A stretch of DNA of 64,000 bases from contig CM049316.1 of assembly GCA_026874595.1 (NCBI GenBank), forward strand, positions 14,201,839-14,265,838, read 5' to 3'. This stretch comes from Sipunculus nudus. Taxonomy: Eukaryota > Annelida > Sipuncula > Golfingiida > Sipunculidae. This document shows positions 34,245 through 47,300 of this stretch, piece after piece (within the stretch, counting starts at the first letter, position 1; every line of letters begins with the position of its first letter). The notes below the pieces were generated by a model. The model did no database searches and was not told where the DNA came from. It worked only from the letters and a program-made list of their open reading frames with translations. Made by a program: the position numbers and the translations under genes.

Positions 34245-37185
34245 AGGGTGCGGGTTCCTCAAATAGTGTAGAAACATTGTAAAGTGTTAGGCGGGATAGG
34301 GTTAGTTTAGATCTGGGTTAGTTTAAAATCCATCAGTTTTTTTCAAAATGATCTTTATCGGTATAAGGCCTTATTGTACTATATCCCCGAATTTTCGGTT
34401 GAAAAGGGGGAACCCCTCCAGCTTTTAATGCGGCCTGACTACAAACACTGACAGCGAAAAGTCCAGGTGACAACGGCAGCGATCAGAGGCAAGATGTTAA
34501 AAGTCCGTCAATACCACAACTATTCACTTCCAATTTTTACATTGAAAGATATCCCTCGACCTATCACGGAGTAACATCAGCGACCCTGGCCAATCATCAA
34601 AGCCGACATTACAGCGACATTGGGCAAGCAGAAGCAAACATAAAAAAAAGCTTTACCAGCTAACATGAAATATATAACCCTGGTCGATGGCAGGTTCTTG
34701 GTGCGATCCCATCAGCGACATAAAACGTTTTTGTGACAATTCTGCCGGCACTTTTATTTTTATTGAGTTTGATAAATTATGGTATGAGCTTTTACCTCTG
34801 CTCATTTCAGTCTGATACCGAGACAATGTTTGAGTGCGTATTGGCCGCTGATCTGCCCCTGGGGACTTCTTTCCGCTTGTTGACAAAATCCGATATTGAA
34901 ATCATAAGCGTAAAAGTGACACGTGCTCGGACGGAGTTACTTGTGAGTCTGCGCATGTCGGGGCTGAACGCTCAATGACTGCGACAGACAGCGAGGTATT
35001 GTGTAGCTTCCGGCAGCAGACGACACCTGACAATGAAACGTGGTGTATGACGAGGAAAACCAGGAAACAATAGGTCTTCCTTCAGGTTATAGGCGTGCAT
35101 TTGAGAGTCGCTGAAATATCAGATAAAGCTGCGAAAAAAGGGGAATGCTGCGCGGGATATAAAGTAATGTGGAGTAAAGAATTGCTGTAATAAATCTAAC
35201 GACTGCCGCCAGGTGTGGTTGACATATGCGGTATGTACTTATGTACCGGTTCATATGGTTGGCGGGAAGGCTTCACGTATTTATCTTCTTCCAAAAGTTC
35301 TTCACTATTGAACTCTGATATTTGAAATACTTTGAAATCAAATGAAATCAATAAAAAATAAACCAAATTAATAATTGTTGATATAAAGGACCATACAGTC
35401 ATTTATGCTATTGGTCAGGTGTGTTGTGTGTGAGCGTATGCTTAAACGTTTGCGCGTGTGTACGTATGTATGTGATGCGTATTGGTTCATGCATGTTTGT
35501 GCGCATGCGCGCTTGTACACGTGTTAGAGTGCGCGTCAACGGTTTGTTGTACTATAAAAATCTATAAAAATTGTCCATCTGGATCCAGATATTGATCCTG
35601 ATCCAGTTAACGTCTTGTCCACCTGTCTCCGTCCAATATCGGATTTTAATAGAAGACAGCCTTTAGGAAAGCAGTGGTTCCTTTTGCTCTCCTGTTGTTC
35701 CTTTGGTTAGTGTGTATATTCTCAAATACATCGACCAGGTTTAAATCATGGTACGGAAGATTTGTATGGGGTATTTTATACTCTAACTTTCCGTTATCTG
35801 AGCTTGAATGCTCCCCCTCAGCCAAGGTCTCACAAGTTCTCTCCTCAGCGTCTTATACCCTTCCGCCAGAGGTCGTTTCTACTCAAAATAAAACTCTATC
35901 ATGTTAGACACTGTGGGAAGGCCGGAACAAATTGTCTCAATTGTCAAATACATTCTGTTTACATTTCACATGCGCATGCTAACAAAATATTACTAATTTC
36001 TTGAAATCCTTACCACGAAAAATCAATGTTTATGTATTTTGTCTTGGGACATTTCTTAGCGAACATATTTGAACAGAATACATTTCCATCTCTACAAGAC
36101 TATATACCTACGCCGCTGGTGTATGTGGAATTGGAGTACATTGTGAGGGTTGAATTTCATTGCCATAAACCCTAACAGGAGAGTCGTGCGGAGTGCGAAC
36201 ATATTGTTGCATCACATGTTTAGCCCGATTTCTTCTGTTTTCTTCAAACAATAAACAGAAGGAGATTACCTAATTGATAAACTGATGTTATTGATATTTC
36301 TTTTTTCTTCAATAGAAAGGCCCACGGCTATTGAGTGGCATTTTCTACGGTATGAATATGAGGGTAAGCGTACAGTACGAATGATATTTTATTAATAACC
36401 CTTCTACATAACCCTTTTGTTTGTATTCAAGGTGCTAGGAATAAATCTAGGAATCATGGGATTGAATTGCTGAGGTGTTATCAAGATTTTCACTTCTTTT
36501 TCCTTTTAGCCCTGGGCGGGGTTTACGAACAGGAAACTCTCCCTATTCATTTTCATAAAAATATGTCTTTTCGGTATTTTATTACCTATAAAGAGGATTC
36601 AGAGATAAATCAACTAAACTTAAGATTTAGTAAACGGAAATAAGAGAAAAGGAAGGATAATTTATCTGTTTTCTTGCACTTTACGGTTATTCTAATCCAA
36701 TTGCGTGAAGTCAAAGTTGTATATTTCGTCCAAACCCAAGGAATGTCCAATATGTGCTAAGTTAATCCGACGTTTAAAAATATATAGCTCCCCACGCCGT
36801 CCTTAAAAATTGAGTTTATGCAACCTTGAACCACGGTATCTACAGCCAATTAACCAGAAATGGATGCACATTTACTTCAGGAAAGAGTGTCAAAAGGTTT
36901 TGACCATTATGATTATGACCAGCGATATGTTATATATAAAGGACAATAATTAAGTTTCCTACAGTGTCGGGGTACGTTCAATGAACTGCTTGTTATGGAT
37001 TGGTAGTGGCTTTATTTTAATAGTGTCTTGGCTGCTCTGGCCCTTGTGGGATTGTGGGGATTATAAATATACCAGAAAGTCGTTTAGACAAAAACCCTGT
37101 AGCACCAATAACACTGGTCGTGTTTGTAAGATGGACATTCACGAAAAAGGCTTTATATTCCCAGAAATATTTTGTTAGTGATAAC
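34245..37185. other. noncoding stretch with one dispersed repeat
   Basis: A family C fragment lies at 35855-35960. Elsewhere there is only AT-rich DNA and a GT-rich patch near 35415-35525. No gene is supported. Confidence 0.4.
35855..35960 (-). repeat. dispersed repeat family C, fragment
   Basis: On the minus strand this matches the right parts of 62455-62710 and 63269-63510. Shared words include CTTCCCACAGTG, TTGAGTAGAAACGACCTCTGG and CGGAAGGGT. The minus orientation is opposite to both 3' copies. Confidence 0.7.
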
Positions 37186-37189
37186 GGGG

Positions 37190-38045
37190 TGATTATGATG
37201 GCGGGATGGTTTGTGATAACGAGATGGTTTCTGATAGCGTGGTTGGTTTGTGATAGTAGGTTGGTTTGTGATAGCGGGGTGGTTGGTGATAGTGTGGTGG
37301 TTATGATAGCGAGATGGTTTGTATTAGCGGGGTGGTTTGTGATAGCAGGGTAGTTGTGATAGGAGGGTGATTTGTGATAGCGGGGTGGTTTGTGATAGCA
37401 GGGTAGTTTGTGATAGGAGGGTGGTTTGTGATACCGGGGTGGTTTGTGATAGCGGGGTGGTTTTTTAAAGCGGGGTGGTTTGTGAAAGCGGGGTTGTTTG
37501 TGATAGCGGGCTGGTTTGTATTAGCGGGGTTTGTTTGTGATAGCGGGCTGGTTTGTATTAGCGGGGTGGTTAGTGATAGCGGGCTGGTTTGTGATTGCGA
37601 GATGGTTTGTGATAGCGGGCTGGTTTGTGATAGCGGGGTGGTTTGTGATAGCGGGAAGGTTTGTGATAGCGGGGTGGTTTGTGATAGCGGGGTGGTTGGA
37701 AATAGTGGGATGATTATGATAGCGGGATGGTTTGTGATAGCGAGATGGTTTTTGATAGCGGGGTGGTTTTGATGGCGGGATGGTTTGTGATAGCGAGATG
37801 GTTTCTGATAGCGGGGTGGTTTGTGATAGTGGGTTAGTTTGTGATAGCGGTGTGGTTTGTGATAGCGGGATGCTTTGTGATAGCGGGTTGTATTTTGATA
37901 GCGGGGTGGTTTGTGATAGCAGGGTGGTTTGTGATAGCGGGGTGGTTTGTGATAGGAGGGTGGTTTGTGATAGCGGGGCGGTTTGTGATAGAGGGGTGGT
38001 TTGTGATATCAGGGTGGGGTTTGACTGTGGAGTGGTCGTTATACC
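37190..38045. repeat. 18-bp minisatellite, about 48 copies
   Basis: The unit is GTTTGTGATAGCGGGGTG with variants (GAGATG, GGGCTG, AGGGTG). Because 18 is six codons, every frame repeats a six-residue peptide (for example FVIAGW or CDSGVV on plus, ITNHPA on minus), giving frames up to 177 codons with no stop. No start context, signal sequence or conserved flank supports coding. Confidence 0.95.
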
Positions 38046-38049
38046 CGTT

Positions 38050-39470
38050 ATCATAGTTATTCATTTTAATATGACGATTTTAAAGCTCCATCCACCCGTC
38101 ACTTATGTTAAAGGACACCTTAACATATAAATGTCATGATTCACTGAATACATGTACTGGTTAAACGGAGAGGGGGCTTTATAGATCCCCCCCCCCCCCC
38201 CATACCAAACCCATTAATCCAAGAGACAGCATGTGTAAATGAAACAGGGTGTCAGGCATGAATTTGGCTAGAAACTCCCTGAAACAGAAACTTACATTGT
38301 TACTGTGCCAAGTAAACCGTGTACGACGTGAATCCCTGATTCGTAATTTTTGCAGCCATGAGCTGATGAAAGGCAGAAGTGACTCATTAATTCAGCTTAA
38401 ATCTCGGCGTTTAGCAATTAAGGCTGAGACCTTGTTTTCTAATTTCATTTGAATGTTTTAATATTTCTGCACCAATGTGATAACAGGGTACAGGATCAAG
38501 CAAAAGTCATTAGGCTTCACATACAAACGACTTAATGAATTCATCCATGTACTATAACAAGACCTAATAACTAAGTATTTTTTTTTTAATATTAACTAAC
38601 ACAACATGAGCCGACGTGCATGACCTGTTTGTGCTTTAATATGTAGTCTCTGTACCAGTCTCAACGATCGACCTCTGACCTTGAAATACCCATGCAGGGT
38701 GTCCAATTTCCTATCACAGTATAAAAGTTGGGGACCTCGACCCCCCCCCCCCCTAAACACACACACGTATGTGTACACGGTCCCTTGTAACTGAGTGTAA
38801 CATATTTTGAAAAGCTGACCAAATAGCAATCTCCTTTTCTCAATAAAGTGTAATGATAATAATACCAGCTGTGATGGTTCCTGAATCAAAATCTACCGGA
38901 GACAAGTAATTTCACGGAAGCGCGATCGTGGAGGGTGCTTTGTGGAGTTTTGTTTTTTTTTTTTGGTTTGTTTTATTTTTGCAATATGCAATAAGAGTTA
39001 ATGAAGTATTGAAACAAAAGGGTATACAATAACAGGGAATAGTATCCATTCATTGACCACTTAGAAATAAAAATCTTTGCCCTAAAAGATCTAACTTATA
39101 AAACATGCGTGTTTACATTGAGCGTTTTATGGCTGTGTACCACAATGTTGTAGGAACGGGTGAACCATGTCATATTACTAGTCGTTTGTAAGTTTATTAA
39201 ATTCTGAAGTTTACTGATATTTGAGGAGCTTTGCAACACTTTGACCCATACATCAATATATTTCAATAACTCGTAACTCAGATTGAAAAAAAAACCTTAA
39301 GGGGCCTATTTTATGAGAGGATGCCATTCAATTCATTTGCTAAAAGTGGGAGGGAGCCCCTTGGATAAAACATGGTATGTGCTCTATGATCGAAAATGTG
39401 TGTATGTGGGGGGGGGCATGTCAGAAATCAGAAATTTCCGGATAAACATCAGCTTGGTTTCCTTAATATC
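38050..39470. other. noncoding stretch with homopolymer runs
   Basis: Poly-C runs near 38189-38202 and 38741-38753, poly-T near 38578-38588 and 38951-38964, and poly-G near 39409-39416. No gene is supported. Confidence 0.45.
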
Positions 39471-40765
39471 CCAGTTATCATCATTCAATAACGGGTAATG
39501 AGCAGGAATATCTGGATCAACATCCGATTGATCATCATTCAATAACGGATCAGGATCCGAAATATCTGGATCAACATCCGAATGGTCATCATTCAATATC
39601 GGATCAGGATCTGCAATATCTGGGTCAACATCCAATCGGTCATCATTCAGAACGGATCAGAATCCGAAATATTTGGATCAACATCCGATTGGTCATCATT
39701 TAATAACGGATCAGGATCCGCAAAATTTTGGTCAACATCCGATTGGTCATCATTTAATAACGGATCAGGATCCGCAATATCTGGATCAACATCCAATCGG
39801 TTATCATTCAGACCGGATCAGGATCCGCAATATCTGGATCAACATCCAATCGGTCATCATTCAGAACGGATCAGAATCCGCAATATTTGGATCAACATCC
39901 GATTGGTCAACATTCAATAACGGATCAGGATCCGCGATATCTGGATCAACATCCCATTAATCAGCATTAAATACCGGATCAGGATCTGCAAGATCTTGAA
40001 TAAGATCCGATTGATCATCATTCAATAACGGATCAGGATCCATAATATTTAGATCAACATCCGATTGGTCATCACTTAATAACGGATCAAGATCCGCAAT
40101 ATCTGGATCAACATCCGATCGGTCATGAATAATAACGGATCAGGATCTGCAATATTTGGATCAACATCCGATTGGTCATCATTAAGAACGGATCAGAATC
40201 CGCAATATTTGGATCAACATCCGATTGGCCATGATTCAATAACGGATCAGGATCTGCAAGAATTTGATCAAAATCCGATTGATCATCATTCAATAACGGA
40301 TCAGGATCCGCAATATTTGGATCAACATCCGATTGGTCATCATTCAGAACGGATCAGAATCCGCAAAATTTGGATCAACATCCGATTGGTCAACATTCAA
40401 TAACGGATTAGGATCCGCAATATATGGATCAACATCCCATTGATCAGCATTCAATACCGGATCAGGATCTTCAAGATCTTGATCAAGATCCGATTGATCA
40501 TCATTCAATAACGGATCAGGATCCATAATAATTGGAACATCATCGGATTAGTCATCATTCAATAACGGATAAGGATCTGCAGTATCTGGATCAACGTTGG
40601 ATTGATCATTATTTAATAAAGGATCAGGATTGGTAATTTCTGGATCAACATCCGATTGGTCATTATTCAATAATGGAACAGGACCTGCAAGATCTGGATC
40701 AACATCCGATTGACCATCATTTAATAATGGATCAGCATTCGCAATGTCTGGATCAACGTCGGTGA
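39470..40765. repeat. 54-bp minisatellite, about 24 copies, GATC-rich
   Basis: The unit begins GGATCAACATCCGATTGGTC, followed by ATCATTCAATAACGGATCAG and GATCCGCAATATCT. It is 18 codons long, so frames stay in register and several open frames per strand (60-112 codons) appear, but stops recur and no frame crosses the array. Copies vary by substitution and a few indels. Each unit has about three GATC sites. Confidence 0.95.
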
Positions 40766-41799
40766 ACATCATGGAAGGGAAATAGATTCCGTGTATACTT
40801 AAAATGTAACAAAAATAAAAACAATACATTAAATTGCAAGCCCTCCATTTAAATTACAATTGATTATTAACCTCTGTCTCGCTTCTTTCGATAAATAGTT
40901 TTTTGTATGTACCATCCCGAAATCCTCTGTGTGCTCTCTATTCTTACAGAGCAGTTCCCGATGACAAAGTTCTTTACAGTGTGTGTAGCCCTAAATCTGT
41001 TTAAAACGTTCGCTGGTGGACCACTCCATTTGCATAGGAACATATATGGCGGTGACAAACAGAGGAAGAGCTACGTTTTTTCTTTATTTACTGAAGTTTA
41101 CATGTATCCAGTTTGCTTAATTTGCTTTTATTTTTATAAATGACCGAAACTTACTACTTAAGTTAGAACTGAATCGAAAATTGAATCGAAGATGAAGAAT
41201 CGATAATTGACTCAATTTAAAGAGCCCTCACAATTTACAGGTCTAATGTATAAAATAATAATGTATAGGTAATTACTAATTGTCTCGCATTGTATATGCC
41301 AATTTTAGCAGAATGCAGGCTAATTCAAAGCGGCCAAACATAATTGGCCTTGACACAAATCTCAGGCGGGATGAGATCAAATTCCGCTGTGTCAGCAACT
41401 TTTCTTTGTCAAGTTGATACATTGAGGTGATCAGTCGTGTTTCTCGTGATACTTAATATTTTTTTTCTGAGCAGGTTAGGAGAAAAACTGGGTGTATATC
41501 GTGCGCTGTGTGTTTTTCTACAGGTCATATTACAGAGTCTGAAGCATTTTATTAACTGACACAGCATGCCGGTGGTTGCAATTCATGCTTCAGCATCAAG
41601 GCCTGACTTATTAAATCAGTGCATCGTGTGATCTTTGAAATGTGGTATTAGACCTTTCTGAGAATTCGCAATGTCTGCATGTTTATTACTTATTGCCTCC
41701 TACACAATTTTAGGTTCTGGCTTCATTTAAGATCTGAGAGGTTACCAACTTTATTTTAAATTTATGTAACATATTTAACGTATGGGTGTAGCTGTGTGC

Positions 41800-42150
41800 A
41801 ACCGCCGAGCGATCACTGGAATACTCAAACGGCCTATATTGGGCGATAATGGAGAATTGGCTACGGAGTGTACAACATTGGGAATAAAGTCAATTTCAAA
41901 AATAGATATCAGGTAAAAATATGTCACAAATCACAACAATTCTGCCCAATTATCATCTTTATTAGAAGTCAGCCATTTTTTTACATCCAGCGACAACACG
42001 AGTTGTGGCCTCTAGGGAACTTACGAAGGCCACCCACTAAAACCTTTGACCCATTATGACCCATAATGGAAATAAACTCATCAACCCCTAAAAGCCTCGA
42101 TCCCCTCCGCTATAAAAAGAAATGTAACATCTCCTCCACATGCCAAATCG
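41800..42150 (+). repeat. dispersed repeat family B, copy 2
   Basis: Diverged relative of 15254-15640 in the same orientation, with GGGCGATAATGG, GAGTGTACAACATTGGGAA, CATCAACCCCTAAAAGCCTC and TATCHAC-type words in the same order. Confidence 0.6.
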
Positions 42151-42784
42151 ATATTGGTATTTGTATTCGCAGGTATTCTGCACAGTACGCAAGTCTGAAA
42201 AGTTCTAAACTATTACTCAAGTCTGAAATCATGAGTAAATTTACTCGCGTGTACCCGTATATTTAGAAATAATTATGTATGTGTTCACACAGTTATTATT
42301 AGGCTGGCATTTATCTTACTCCGATCTTTCTACCATAAAGGATTATATTTGAAATAAATTACACTATTCAGTCAGCACACATAAGACAAGGGGAGGCCTA
42401 TTCACTTTCCGAGTTAGGTCATGTCAGCCTGTACTTTAAATGTGCACACTAGTACGCCGTAGGTTATACTCGTAAGTGTTATGCCGGTATTTGCGATAGT
42501 AGGCCGAAGAAACTTTGTTTTCTCAGGGACCACGTGCTCTCTCAAAATAATCATTTCGGGGTTATTGATACTAGCGTTACTCTCTAAGACAAAAGGGTTC
42601 TTGTGGGTTATTCTAAGAACAACCCATTTTCCCAGTGAAAAGGTTCCATCTGGCACTTGGAGGTTCATTGCCCTGGTCATAACTTATAACAATAAGGTTC
42701 CAGATGGAACTCGTGTTGTCAGTGGTGTCAATTTATCTTCAAGGGTGGTTGGTGATTCTGAGGCGTGTGAGAGAAGTCAAAGTT

Positions 42785-42862
42785 GGGACAACTTTTTTTA
42801 TTAACCTTTCATTGTCTGTGTTACACATTTAAAAAATATTACAATTTAGTAGAAGTCTAAAA
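42785..42862 (+). repeat. dispersed repeat family D, copy 1
   Basis: Shares CATTGTCTGTGTTACACATTT and a following AAATATTA-rich word with 54205-54262 (TATTGTCTGTGTGACACATTT there). Short and of unknown class. Confidence 0.4.
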
Positions 42863-44028
42863 AAAAGTTGTTTCCGGTCGAGGTTAATTTGAAACCAGAT
42901 TTAGAAATATAATTATTAATCTCAGAAATGGAACCAAAGTATGATTATTAAATTTATTTTTTAATTTATTAATGTATTGACGCCACTGTGTGTTGTGATC
43001 GGAAGTCTCGATCATTAGGACGTGCATGCGCACTTTATTTGAACTATGAGATCAACGCCCAATGGTTCAATGGCCTGGTGTTTTGGTCTCCCAAGATAAA
43101 AGGAAAGTAAATAATATGAGGTAAGACCAACATTTATATTTTATATTTCATGTAAAGAATTTCGAGGTCATCTGTCAAGAGATTAACTTCCAGCAAAAAA
43201 TTGTTCCTATTTAGTCTCTGTCTGCAAAATAATTTACATTCACTTCATCTGACGTGGTTAAAGGCCGGTGATAAACACGCTATATTGGCAGTATTGCGTG
43301 CATGAAATCGTTGCAATCATGAGTAATACAAGGTCATGATTATACAAGTCATGTAGATCTTGATAGATTTCCAGCATTGTAAAATGAAAATTACCGCTTG
43401 TTAACACGAGTCACGAAACAAAAGTATAATTTTGCTTTCGAAGTTTAGTTCTTTAAAGTTAACAAGCCAGAACACTAAACATGGAATGCATTCATAACCT
43501 CCTATTTTGTGTTACCATTATTACTCTCTCCTTGTAATTGGCAGATAAATCATTTATCATAAAAAGACTTCATACACATCTTATTACCAAGCCTATTTTG
43601 AGCCTAGCCAGTAGTAGGAGAGATTGGAGAGTTGGTTTAAAAAAACTATTCAACCGGGGGTTTCAACTGATGGGCCTGAAGGACAAAACGAGTTTTTTCT
43701 CAGTGTTTGGTCACGCTTAATAACACATTCACTGAAGGGCTTCTGTAACTATTAACTTGGTGTTATAGTGACTTATTACTAGCATATAAATAGACCCATC
43801 CATTCTTTCTCTTTGCAGAAACCAGATACATCTGCCTTGCCAGCAAGCGTGCAAATGAAAAAGAAAAAAGGATTTTTAATTTGAAAATGACCCATGATTA
43901 TGATATGGTATGTTTTTCAACAGTTATTCGTATATTATAGAAAGTGTTAAAAATACACATTTAATTGTGTATCACAAAGCTAAAAAACCAAGATTGCTTT
44001 GTCTGTATTAACCACTTGATTATAAGGA

Positions 44029-44030
<2 letters not shown>

Positions 44031-44076
<46 letters not shown>

Positions 44077-44292
44077 CTTAAGTACGGTTAGTTTGACTTC
44101 ATCAGTTTGTGCGACAGATCTACTCCAGTTTGTACCTGAAGAGTGAGCCGGCTTGAATGCAGCTCTCACGAAACAGATCTGTCGCACAAACTGATGAAGT
44201 CAAACTAACCGTACTTTAGTTATTTATAAACGCTCCCATATGGTAGAGCACTATCACCACGATGTATTGAATGCACGCTATGTGAACAATAC

Positions 44293-44345
<53 letters not shown>
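44031..44345. mobile_element. hairpin element, copy 2, within (TA)n tracts
   Basis: Arms of 49 bp (44073-44121 and 44175-44223) match at 48 of 49 positions around a 53-base loop with GTACCTGAAGAGTGAGCCGGCT-like sequence. A (TA)n tract (about 44031-44074) adjoins the left arm. To the right lies the inverted form of the box seen in copy 1 (GGTAGAGCAC, then GATGTATTGAA, about 44239-44271), then (AT)n (44297-44345). Arm sequences differ from copy 1 but pairing is kept. Confidence 0.8.
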
Positions 44346-44348
<3 letters not shown>

Positions 44349-44349
44349 C

Positions 44350-47300
44350 ATAATTTAGACATATGACCTGCGAAATCTGATTTTCAAAATGGCTGCCCCC
44401 ATGAGCGGTTTCGAGAACCTGTGAGAAATAAACCTGTCATGGTCAGACAAAGGCGACACAAAAGTACTCCGAGGACAGCGTCCAACGTGTGTTTGCAAAG
44501 TTTAGATTAGAGAATAGAGACCATGCCCAAATCCTAAAATTATAGTAGAATTTATATATGAGAACCAACAAAGTGTATACAGGGGAATACTCAATTTACG
44601 GGCAAATCTCTATTAATTACGAGATCCCCTCTGTAATGGATACTCCCGTCATCCCACAGTACGTAGCCTCTGCCCCCCCCCCCCCTTGAGATCTAAGGAT
44701 TCTTCGGGGGCGGGGGGGGGGATGTTGGCTGTATTTGGAATACAGTTCAATTTGACGGGTGACTATCACCCTGTGAATAAGGATTAAGTTTATGTGTTTA
44801 GAGCTTATATTATAAGAAAAAAATACCCACAGAAATGCTAATTTATAGCATATATTTTGACAAATTTCCACACTGTGGAAAGGGGATTACATGCATACAG
44901 ACCCCCAGACTTTGCTACGGCTACGGCCCAGTCCTTTTAAAGGTGGAATCCGACTTCCGTAACCTGTCTTACACTGGTAATTCTTTATTTTGGGAAAGTA
45001 TTCCGGTCCCTTTAGTGGACAATAATTGTGCCGCTTTATTTTTACGTGGACGGTAATATGCTTATGTGCTGTTGTGTTTTCGGCAATCTCATTTTTTAAA
45101 TGTATGAAATCCGAGCAATTTTTAATAATTCTTTTTGGTGCCGTTATCAATTGGGAAAGCAATCCAAGCTTAGGATTAGTTGCTAGACTGGTTCGGGTCT
45201 ATACGTCCAGTTCTATTCAAATCCTTTGTAATAGCTTTACCGTTCAACTGCATATCATCATCCAGCTATATGAAAAACAATGCAACTCTGCGTTATTTCA
45301 ATAGTTTTAATATGTTTGATATAAATCCTTCATTTTATTCTGAATTACGTGATATAAATATCTTTAAAGATTTTGAAAGACTGAATTCTTAAGATGCGGT
45401 GAAAGTGTCAAGATGATGACTGATATAAAAGCTCACAGGGGGCAGAATTAAAGGGACCCTTTCATCAGTTGAGATCGCCGGATCGTAAGCACATCGAATG
45501 GAAGTTTAAGTCCTCGGCTACTTCAAAAGAAGCGGCTTTTCATTCCACTAAAAGGCATCTGATGTATCGCTCGTTTACAACGGCAGTGTCGAGAGCTGCC
45601 AGCGGCTAATACTTTAATGTTACTTACGCAATGTTAGGGTGATTTTTCACTCGAGAGATCAGATAGACAGCTTGATAGTGGATAAAGTCCTCACATAAAC
45701 ACGGATTGTACGATTACAACTATTTGTTGTTTTGTGCAATCAAAGCCCCCGGACTTAGACACCTGTTGACAAAGAAAGCTGGCTTGAACTATGACGCCTC
45801 TTCTCATACCGGTAGCAGGTTGTCCACATGCAGAAGGGCTGCAAGACACGCTCTGTGTCAAGAAACACGCACCGGAAATGGATTTCCTGTGGGAGACAGA
45901 TACATCGATCAGAATTTCCGACGAGTAGTGAGATGACTTATCAAGTTTCCCTCGATGTCAGTGTGGCTGATCCAGCGAATTTTAGTTCAACAACGGCCGG
46001 GTAAGATTAATAGCACCAGCGATTTTATCAATAATTTCTCTCCTTCCTTTCTCCACTTAACCGTGAGAGATTTAGGGTTTTTAATCCCTAAAAGGTCTCT
46101 GACTTCCCTGTTAAAATTTTGTGATGCAAGTTATCACGCACACCCATTTTTGTCGAGGAAGAGGAATAATTACATGATAAATGTTTTTAAATCAACTTTG
46201 AAAGTTTCGCAACTTCTGGGAAAATTTTTACAGTACGCAATTTTATGCATTCCAGATTTGGTCTTGGGAGGGTATCCTAAACATTTTGTATTGTAACACA
46301 TAACAGGGGTTTTCACAGTTCCCTGCGCTTTAGTCACATCTTTATTCTTTAGTTTATTTTTTAAAGGGCATTAACAAAGAGCCAAACTTGCAGCCGAACA
46401 ATAAATTCTATGCATCTGCTAAACATAACCATTGTTAAGGCCCTACTATCCTCTAACACATGTATATAATAAATGTATGAACTGGTAGTTAATATTTATA
46501 TTCATCTTATACAAAAACGTGTTCTTGACAATATTTTAATTAAAAAATGTAGCATTTTAATTTATCCAAATTTCTTGACAGAACGTGCATTTCTCAATCG
46601 CTCCCATGCCAAAGACAGATTGCAGTGATTATAGACATCTGAAAATTCTAAGAAATGTGTAGATGTATGCTAAACTACTCATGTAGTTTTGGATAACCAA
46701 ATATTATGACCTCGTTTATTGGGGGGGGGGGGTCATTTTGTACCCCCATAGGAGAAGGAAAGACTATAAAATGACCGACGTCGACTCGGTTTAGCTTCCC
46801 GTACTCCTTTTTCAAAATCCCCTCCTGGTGCACCAATTATCACAATTTTTCGGACACATTGATCACATCACTGACATTTGGTTTAAACATATTTATTTCT
46901 ATTGAATTGCACAAGTAGCATAAAAGTGCTAATGAACGCACTTTTCAATATTCAGTAATATATAATGCAGTAAATCCCATCTGCATGCACCTGTGTTAAA
47001 TTACTTTCTACCACTTTCTACTGTCTCTTTATATTTTTTTAGCTTTTTTAACACTTAAAAACACTTTAGGTTTCAAATCATGGACAACAAATTCTTAGAG
47101 CAAGACACACGAAGGATGCTGAATTTAGTAGAATATTTTAAAAAAAAACGTCGTTTCCAAGTTTTATGATCGAAAAATAATATGATTTCATTTAAGAGTA
47201 GAAGTGCAGAAAATCCCCTTCATGTATCATCTAATTTTTTCCCACGACATACTGGTATGACTGATATCTGATTGTCACTTGCAAATGAAGCCATCTTTGG

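Larger units (their letters stand above)
40770..43980. other. noncoding stretch with dispersed repeats
   Basis: Contains repeat family B copy 2 (41800-42150) and a short family D segment near 42790-42860. A candidate small exon (43819-43907) is treated in the findings. The overlapping frames at 42414-42804 lie around a weak inverted repeat (TTCCATCTGG and CCAGATGGAA). Confidence 0.4.

Noticed and set aside
37410..38054. 120-177-codon frames encoding six-residue repeats
   Set aside because: The 18-bp unit is a multiple of three, so all frames stay open by arithmetic. There is no signal peptide, cleavage-site logic or unique flanking coding sequence.
39582..40403. 92-112-codon frames with an 18-residue repeat (contains DQHPIGHHS)
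   Set aside because: The 54-bp minisatellite keeps register by length. Multiple frames on both strands are equally open, and stops interrupt each of them within the array.
45955..46296. 113-codon plus-strand frame
   Set aside because: No signal peptide, domain or repeat. The start lacks a good context and nothing nearby suggests a gene.
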